DNA of 19,582 nucleotides from Pseudomonadales bacterium (lineage in GTDB: Bacteria > Pseudomonadota > Gammaproteobacteria > Pseudomonadales > UBA7239), in assembly GCA_020443005.1 (NCBI GenBank), contig JAGRJA010000462.1, forward strand, positions 1 to 19,582. Reading direction: 5' to 3'. Positions 14,825 through 19,582 of this stretch are shown in pieces. The notes under the pieces are model-generated. The model worked only from the letters and a program-made list of their open reading frames with translations. It ran no database searches and was not told the DNA's origin. Each line of letters begins with the position of its first letter. The stretch's first letter is position 1. The position numbers were made by a program, and so were the translations under genes.

Positions 14825-15907
14825 TTATGAATAACTCGCTTCCAGAGCTGTCGAGATTGCATCCTGACTAACATCTGAGACAATACAAGCCTCGCCAATT
14901 TTTTTGAGCAAAACCAGTCTTAACTTTCCATTCAGCACTTTTTTATCCACTGCCATATGCTGAAAAAAGGCATCGATTGACATGCTTGCAGGAATTGACA
15001 CAGGAAGCTCCAAACATCGAAACAGATTGACTATCCGTTCAACATCATTCGCCGTCAACCAACCCAATAAATTGGATAAACGCGCCGCTATCACTGTTCC
15101 GATAGCTACTGCCTCTCCGTGCAGAATGACACCATAGCCCTGACTTGTCTCGATGGCATGACCAAAAGTGTGGCCAAGATTCAATAGCGCCCTGACGCCA
15201 CTCTCCCGCTCATCCAGCGAAACAATTCGGGCTTTGGTATCACAGGAGTGCATAATTGCATAATCAAGCGCTGCGGAATCAAGATGAAGTAGAGCATCCA
15301 CTGATTGCTCTATCCACGAAAAAAAATCCGGTTCTGAAATCAGACCATATTTGATAACCTCTGCCATACCCGCACTGAACTCACGCTTCGGCAGAGTGGT
15401 CAATGTTAAAGTATCAATCAACACACACTTGGGCTGATAGAATGCACCTATCATATTCTTACCCAAAGGATGATTCACACCTGTTTTTCCACCCACTGAA
15501 GAGTCAACTTGGGATAAAAGCGTTGTAGGTATTTGTATGAAGTTCACTCCGCGCTGATAAGTTGCAGCTGCAAAACCAGCCATATCACCCACTACCCCTC
15601 CACCAAGCGCGATAATTGTAGATGATCGCGAAAAACGATGCTGGAGCAGCTTGTCGTAAAACAGCTTGATCGTATCCAATGTTTTGTACACTTCACCATC
15701 AGGTAAAACCAACGACTCACAGCTGAACAAGGGATCGAGTTTTTCGCGTAGCGCTGGAAGATAAAGTGGCGCAACCGTTTCATTTGTTACAACCAGTACA
15801 GACTGGCCGCTAATATATGGTAAAAGAAAATCAGCACTACCCATCAGATTTTCACCAATGATCACGGGATAGGATCTTTCACCAAGGTCGATGTTCAACG
15901 ATTTCAT
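14825..15907 (-). CDS. aroB: 3-dehydroquinate synthase
   Basis: Second step of the shikimate pathway: NAD- and metal-dependent conversion of DAHP to 3-dehydroquinate. It has 360 residues; E. coli AroB has 362. The NAD-binding loop is ALGGGVVGDMAGF (GGGVVGD at 102-108). Further signatures are IPTTLLSQVDSSVGGKTGVN (127-146) and the divalent-metal ligands E183 (AEVIKYG), H246 (LLNLGHTFGH) and H263 (LHGEAVAIG). It starts 10 bases after the aroK stop with no clear Shine-Dalgarno, so translation probably depends on aroK. It is the last gene of the minus-strand pilus-aro group and converges on gltD. Confidence 0.97.
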   Translation of the reverse strand: MKSLNIDLGERSYPVIIGENLMGSADFLLPYISGQSVLVVTNETVAPLYLPALREKLDPLFSCESLVLPDGEVYKTLDTIKLFYDKLLQHRFSRSSTIIALGGGVVGDMAGFAAATYQRGVNFIQIPTTLLSQVDSSVGGKTGVNHPLGKNMIGAFYQPKCVLIDTLTLTTLPKREFSAGMAEVIKYGLISEPDFFSWIEQSVDALLHLDSAALDYAIMHSCDTKARIVSLDERESGVRALLNLGHTFGHAIETSQGYGVILHGEAVAIGTVIAARLSNLLGWLTANDVERIVNLFRCLELPVSIPASMSIDAFFQHMAVDKKVLNGKLRLVLLKKIGEACIVSDVSQDAISTALEASYS

Positions 15908-15917
15908 AGAGAACGAT

Positions 15918-16439
15918 TCAGATATCTAGCAAATGGATAATTTCTTTGGCGACATGCTTTGGGTTCTTGTTTTCTGTTGAAACAATCACTTCAGCAATTT
16001 CCCTATACAAAGGATCTCGAATTTCAAGAACGGCTTCCAGAACCTTGGCAGGGTTGTCTGTTTGCAACAACGGTCTTTTTTTGTCACGGGAGGTGCGTTG
16101 AAGAAGGTGCTTGAGTGAGGCCGTTAAGTAAACAACTCGCCCTCGACTGATCAATCTTTTACGATTATCAGGAGAAAGTACGATACCACCACCCGTCGCC
16201 AAAACAATACTCTCGTTCAGGCTGGTCAGCTCATCAAGAATTCGACTTTCTCGCTCCCTGAAACCCCTCTCCCCTTCCACATCAAATATCCAGGGGATAT
16301 CTGCACCAGCGCGCGACTCAATTTCTTTATCGGAATCGAAAAAAGGCAGATGAAGTTCATCTGCCAGTATTTTCCCGATCGTTGTCTTGCCAACTCCCAT
16401 AGGGCCAACAAGAATAACCCTCACCACCTCATCAGGCAT
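15918..16439 (-). CDS. aroK: Shikimate kinase I
   Basis: Phosphorylates shikimate at the 3-hydroxyl with ATP. It has 173 residues, as E. coli AroK. Walker A is GPMGVGKTT (12-20). Shikimate-binding residues are D37 in FFDSDKEIE, R61 in GERGFRERE and the glycine triplet in ATGGGIVL (83-85). A lid segment with DKKRPLL follows. The ATG shares its A with the TAA stop of pilQ (TAATG at 16437-16441), so aroK is translationally coupled to the secretin gene. The pilMNOPQ-aroK-aroB order is common in gammaproteobacteria. Confidence 0.97.
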   Translation of the reverse strand: MPDEVVRVILVGPMGVGKTTIGKILADELHLPFFDSDKEIESRAGADIPWIFDVEGERGFRERESRILDELTSLNESIVLATGGGIVLSPDNRKRLISRGRVVYLTASLKHLLQRTSRDKKRPLLQTDNPAKVLEAVLEIRDPLYREIAEVIVSTENKNPKHVAKEIIHLLDI

Positions 16440-18661
16440 TAACGATTTGCGAGAGGATCACTCAGGATACGGGGAGTTACGAACAAGAGTATCTCAATCT
16501 TGGCATCGCTATTGCTGGTTTTTCTGAAGAATCTCCCTACAAAAGGCAGGTCACCGAAGAATGGTATTTTCACAAGTGTATCCTGAACAAGATCTTCATA
16601 AATACCGCCCAGAACAACCGTCTCACCGTTATTAACCAAAACATTGGTGTTGATGTAGGTCGTGTTAATCGCATTTCCGAAGGAGGTCAACTGTCCAAGA
16701 CTGTTCTTGTTCAATTCCAGTTTCATCAGGATTCGATCATCGGGCGTGATATGCGGTGTTACTGTCAACCCCAAAACAGCATCACGCCATGCAATTGCAG
16801 TAGCGCCACTGGATGTTGCCACTTGGTAGGGAATTTCCTCACCACTTTTGATGACCGCTTCCTGCTGGTCTTCTGTAATCACTTTCGGCTGGGATACCAA
16901 CTCTGCACGGCCTGTTGACTCCAATGCTGAAAGCTCAAGTGATAACAATGACAACTTGTCATTTGAAAAACCCAAGGTAAAACGACCAGCATCACCTGCC
17001 GATGGAGTAGCTGCCAGATCAGCAACAAGTGCATCAGCCAAGCCATTATCCAGATAAACATAGTCTTCAAAACTGGGGTCATTACCTTGCGCAATATCAA
17101 AAGCCTGCTCTTTAACTGCATTACTGTATTCTAGCAAGGTATTCGTTCCACCCGCTCCCCAAAACTGTCCTGCACCACTGTCAGCAATTTTTCCTCCCGC
17201 AAAGCCCCAACGCACCCCAAAGTCCTCAGCGGAACCTGTTTCAGCCCTGACAATACGGGCCTCGATTTCCACCTGACGGACAGGGATATCAATACGGCGA
17301 ATCATGGCCCTGAACTCTTCTATTTTTGACTCAGTTTCAGTCAAAATAATCGAATTCGTTCGCTTGTCTACAATAGCTCTACCGCGCTCGGACAGAATAC
17401 TTTTTCTCGCACCACCGTCTTTCCCGCCTTTTTTGTTGTTAAATAACTTAAAAATGTCTTCCGCATTGGCGTAGAGAATCTGAATAAACTCGGTTCTCAA
17501 GGGTGCAAGTTCTTCAAGCTGCTTGTTCGTTTCAAGTGCCTGCCTTTCCTGCTCCGCAATTTCTGCGGCTGGAGCAACAGTCAACACATTTCCGACCTGC
17601 CTTTTATCAAGACCTTTGGTTTTCAACACCAAATCCAAGGCCTGATCCCATGGCACATTTTCAAGCCTTAATGTGATTTTACCCTCAACCGTATCGCTTG
17701 CGACAAGGTTCAACTCCGTAAAGTCAGCAATCAACTGCAGCACTGAACGAACGGGGATATCCTGAAAGTTTAAGGACAACTTCTCCCCAACATAGGTAAA
17801 CTTTGCCTTTCTCTCTTCTGCTTCCTGCTTGGTCAGTTTTTTAACGCTGACTACATATTCAGTATCAGTCTGATAGGCCAAATAATCGTAATCGCCCTGT
17901 GGCTTGATTGAGATTTGTGCATTTGCACCATCATAGTCTGCAGAAACGAACAATACAGGTGTTGCAAAATCAGTCACATCCAGGCGTCTTCGTAACTCCT
18001 TGGGTAATTGTGTATCGATAAAACTGAGTTGAACTTCGCTCGCAGTTTGCTCTACATTGATGTTGATTGAAGGGTCAGACAGCGTAATGATCACCTTACC
18101 TTCACCGGATTCCCCGCGGCGAAAATCTATATTCTGGATGGCAGATTCGTACTCATTAACCTGCTCAACAAGTTTCGTTGTAATTGTATTCGCCTTTGCG
18201 ATTGAACTGGTCAGTTTATTGCTGCCGACCTCCATAACAAAGCTATTACCCTCAACACGGGTCTGGTAATACTCAAGCTTGTCCATATTGATAATCAAAC
18301 GGGTTCTATCATCTGAACCGAGAACCACCGCACTTTTTGCATTACCAAACGAAAGCGGATACTGCTTGATATCAAGATTGTTTTTTACATCTGGAAAATC
18401 CAGGACAATTCGTGCGGGTTGGTCAATTTCATACCCTGTTGGCTCTGGCGGAGATTGCGAGAAATCCATCTTGACTTCAAAACGCCCACCGGGCAACGAT
18501 GCAAAGGAGATATCTTCCAATACACCGTTATCTTGAGCAAATGCACTCTGGGTGACGACCGCTATAAAAATTGCCGTCGCAGCCATTGCAAAACTTCTTT
18601 TTAAACTCATCATTTTATTACCCAGTTTTTCCCCAAATTCATTATTAAAAAGAAAACCCAT
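16439..18661 (-). CDS. pilQ: Type IV pilus secretin PilQ
   Basis: Outer-membrane channel through which the type IV pilus leaves the cell. It has 740 residues from the chosen start. In order: a signal peptide with a long N-region (hydrophobic core FAMAATAIFIAVVT, cleavage after QSAFA); two AMIN domains that bind peptidoglycan (about 45-145 and 165-285); a secretin/TonB short N-terminal domain (about 295-370, LNFQDIPVRSVLQLIADF); an N1-type domain (about 390-480); and the secretin core (about 590-735), with VVLGGIYED and IPFFGDLPFVGRFFR. Three starts are in frame: GTG 18688, ATG 18661 and ATG 18613. I chose 18661 because GGAGAGGA (18664-18671) precedes it. It lies 33 bases after pilP and overlaps aroK by one base. 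Confidence 0.95.
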   Translation of the reverse strand: MGFLFNNEFGEKLGNKMMSLKRSFAMAATAIFIAVVTQSAFAQDNGVLEDISFASLPGGRFEVKMDFSQSPPEPTGYEIDQPARIVLDFPDVKNNLDIKQYPLSFGNAKSAVVLGSDDRTRLIINMDKLEYYQTRVEGNSFVMEVGSNKLTSSIAKANTITTKLVEQVNEYESAIQNIDFRRGESGEGKVIITLSDPSININVEQTASEVQLSFIDTQLPKELRRRLDVTDFATPVLFVSADYDGANAQISIKPQGDYDYLAYQTDTEYVVSVKKLTKQEAEERKAKFTYVGEKLSLNFQDIPVRSVLQLIADFTELNLVASDTVEGKITLRLENVPWDQALDLVLKTKGLDKRQVGNVLTVAPAAEIAEQERQALETNKQLEELAPLRTEFIQILYANAEDIFKLFNNKKGGKDGGARKSILSERGRAIVDKRTNSIILTETESKIEEFRAMIRRIDIPVRQVEIEARIVRAETGSAEDFGVRWGFAGGKIADSGAGQFWGAGGTNTLLEYSNAVKEQAFDIAQGNDPSFEDYVYLDNGLADALVADLAATPSAGDAGRFTLGFSNDKLSLLSLELSALESTGRAELVSQPKVITEDQQEAVIKSGEEIPYQVATSSGATAIAWRDAVLGLTVTPHITPDDRILMKLELNKNSLGQLTSFGNAINTTYINTNVLVNNGETVVLGGIYEDLVQDTLVKIPFFGDLPFVGRFFRKTSNSDAKIEILLFVTPRILSDPLANR

Positions 18662-18663
18662 AT

Positions 18664-18671
18664 TCCTCTCC
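18664..18671 (-). promoter_or_regulatory. Shine-Dalgarno that fixes the pilQ start
   Basis: GGAGAGGA on the minus strand, with the GGAG core 6 bases before the ATG at 18661. The alternatives at 18688 (GTG) and 18613/18610 (ATG-ATG, closer to a normal signal peptide) have no comparable site. Confidence 0.6.
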
Positions 18672-18694
18672 GAAATATCACGGATCACAAAGGC

Positions 18695-19261
18695 CTACTC
18701 TGAACCTTTACTTTCGACCAGCTGCAGAACTTTTGGTCGCTCTACCCATGAACCCGTACCGGTTGGCACGATCTCTATCAAACTAATCTGCATGGAAGTG
18801 ACACCAATTATTCGACCATGGTTACGCCCCATATAATTGCCCACCTTAACACGGTGAACATTACCCGTACCATCATCAACAAGCGCCCACAAACCCTCAT
18901 CTTTATCAGGGCGTTCCATCGTTCCAACCATTGAAATGGCATTAATACTGAAACGCTCCAGATACTCTTTCGGCCTTGTCAAGTCAGGCTTGACCTCAAC
19001 ACCTGAGTCGATAGGCTGCCCGTCTTCTGTCAATATAATAACCTGGGGTTTTTCAAACGGGCTTCTGACACTGGCTGCACTGTAAATAAAAGTCTTGTAA
19101 GTCGGAAAACTGGGAATCGGCTCAATCGGACGAGCGGGCCTTTGCCTTACATCCTGCATATATTGAACCAAATCCTCGTTCGCTCCACCCCCAGAACACC
19201 CCGTCATAAGGAATGGAGACGCTCCAAGCAAGAGAGCTAACAGTCTAAATTTCATTCTCAT
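18695..19261 (-). CDS. pilP: Type IV pilus alignment lipoprotein PilP
   Basis: Inner-membrane lipoprotein that links the PilN-PilO complex to the secretin PilQ across the periplasm. It has 188 residues. The lipoprotein signal is clear: MRMKFRLLALLLGASPFLMT followed by GC, with C22 as the lipidated cysteine. A proline-rich, probably flexible segment follows (about 40-55, RPARPIEPIPSFP). The C-terminal beta domain (about 100-180) contains LWALVDDGTGNVHRVKVGNY and ends with RPKVLQL. The ATG overlaps the pilO stop by four bases (ATGA at 19258-19261), and GGAG within pilO serves as its ribosome site. pilQ follows directly. Confidence 0.95.
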   Translation of the reverse strand: MRMKFRLLALLLGASPFLMTGCSGGGANEDLVQYMQDVRQRPARPIEPIPSFPTYKTFIYSAASVRSPFEKPQVIILTEDGQPIDSGVEVKPDLTRPKEYLERFSINAISMVGTMERPDKDEGLWALVDDGTGNVHRVKVGNYMGRNHGRIIGVTSMQISLIEIVPTGTGSWVERPKVLQLVESKGSE

Positions 19262-19582
19262 GACTCTCCATCTTCCTCAATTTTTTTGTAACGATAGGTT
19301 TTAGCAGTGATAATCATTTGCAATTCACCTTTACCACCCTCGCTCACTGCATCTGAGGCATTAGGACCCGAATTTGCTTTTTTCTTGCCCCCCCTCTTTG
19401 AGCCTGCACTACCAGCATAATCAATGACAAAATCATGCAAGGTAACAATTCTCGGCAAACCGGCCACGCCGCTAACGAACCCGCCAAAATCGTGATACCC
19501 ACCTGTAACATCAATATCAATAGGTAATTCGATGTAAAATTCAGCGCTCTTCTCTGGCTTCAGGTCAATCGCATTAAAAGTA
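19258..19582 (-). CDS. pilO: Type IV pilus inner-membrane platform protein PilO, C-terminal part (partial, runs off right edge)
   Basis: PilO pairs with PilN in the inner-membrane alignment subcomplex of the type IV pilus machine. Only the last 107 codons are here; the frame is open to base 19582, so the membrane helix and coiled coil lie outside. The conserved stretch FYIELPIDIDVTGGYHDFGG continues into FVSGVAGLPRIVTLHDF and is typical of PilO; the protein ends LQMIITAKTYRYKKIEEDGES. Between them is a Gly/Ser/Lys/Ala-rich insert (AGSAGSKRGGKKKANSGP and onward). The stop overlaps pilP by four bases. pilN and pilM would be expected further right. Confidence 0.94.
   Translation of the reverse strand, partial: TFNAIDLKPEKSAEFYIELPIDIDVTGGYHDFGGFVSGVAGLPRIVTLHDFVIDYAGSAGSKRGGKKKANSGPNASDAVSEGGKGELQMIITAKTYRYKKIEEDGES

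Noticed and set aside
1..19582. CRISPR arrays, insertion sequences, prophage or defence genes
   Set aside because: No regularly spaced repeats, transposase or integrase motifs, or defence domains were seen; every long gene is a recognised core or pilus gene except the HD-GYP protein, whose family is also clear.

Overview
This is a stretch of core chromosome from a gammaproteobacterium, probably a Pseudomonas- or Cellvibrio-like marine or environmental lineage. The evidence is gene content and order. An nnr/queG–orn–rsgA–psd block like that of E. coli is joined to a pilO-pilP-pilQ-aroK-aroB, gltBD and hemE block like that of Pseudomonas. Base composition looks close to half G+C and even throughout. 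I see no mobile element, phage gene, CRISPR array, tRNA or rRNA. The genus cannot be fixed from the sequence alone.

Left part (1-5374): the 5' part of nnr (NAD(P)H-hydrate repair) leaves the left edge on the minus strand. It is divergent, across about 46 bases, from queG (last step of queuosine synthesis). orn (oligoribonuclease, minus) converges on queG and diverges from a plus-strand cluster: rsgA (ribosome assembly GTPase), an RhdA-type tandem rhodanese and psd (phosphatidylserine decarboxylase). psd is joined to the rhodanese gene by an overlapping TAATG.

Middle (5375-8619): a DUF3391 + HD-GYP protein and hemE, both minus, followed by a 417-base gene-free region between the divergent hemE and gltB. 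That region holds one perfect DnaA box and several dyads. The HD-GYP domain has lost most residues of the usual metal site and is the most interesting protein here.

Right part (8620-19582): gltB and gltD (glutamate synthase) on plus end at a strong hairpin terminator. Facing them on minus is the end of the type IV pilus operon, pilO (partial)-pilP-pilQ, followed by aroK and aroB (shikimate pathway). The pil-aro genes are tightly packed, with ATGA and TAATG overlaps and a 10-base gap. Compared with the Pseudomonas order as I remember it, the gltBD pair is inverted and the small DamX-like gene between aroB and gltB is absent.

I found no convincing undescribed multi-gene system. The items worth a second look are the degenerate HD-GYP protein, the gltBD inversion, and the dyads and DnaA box between hemE and gltB.
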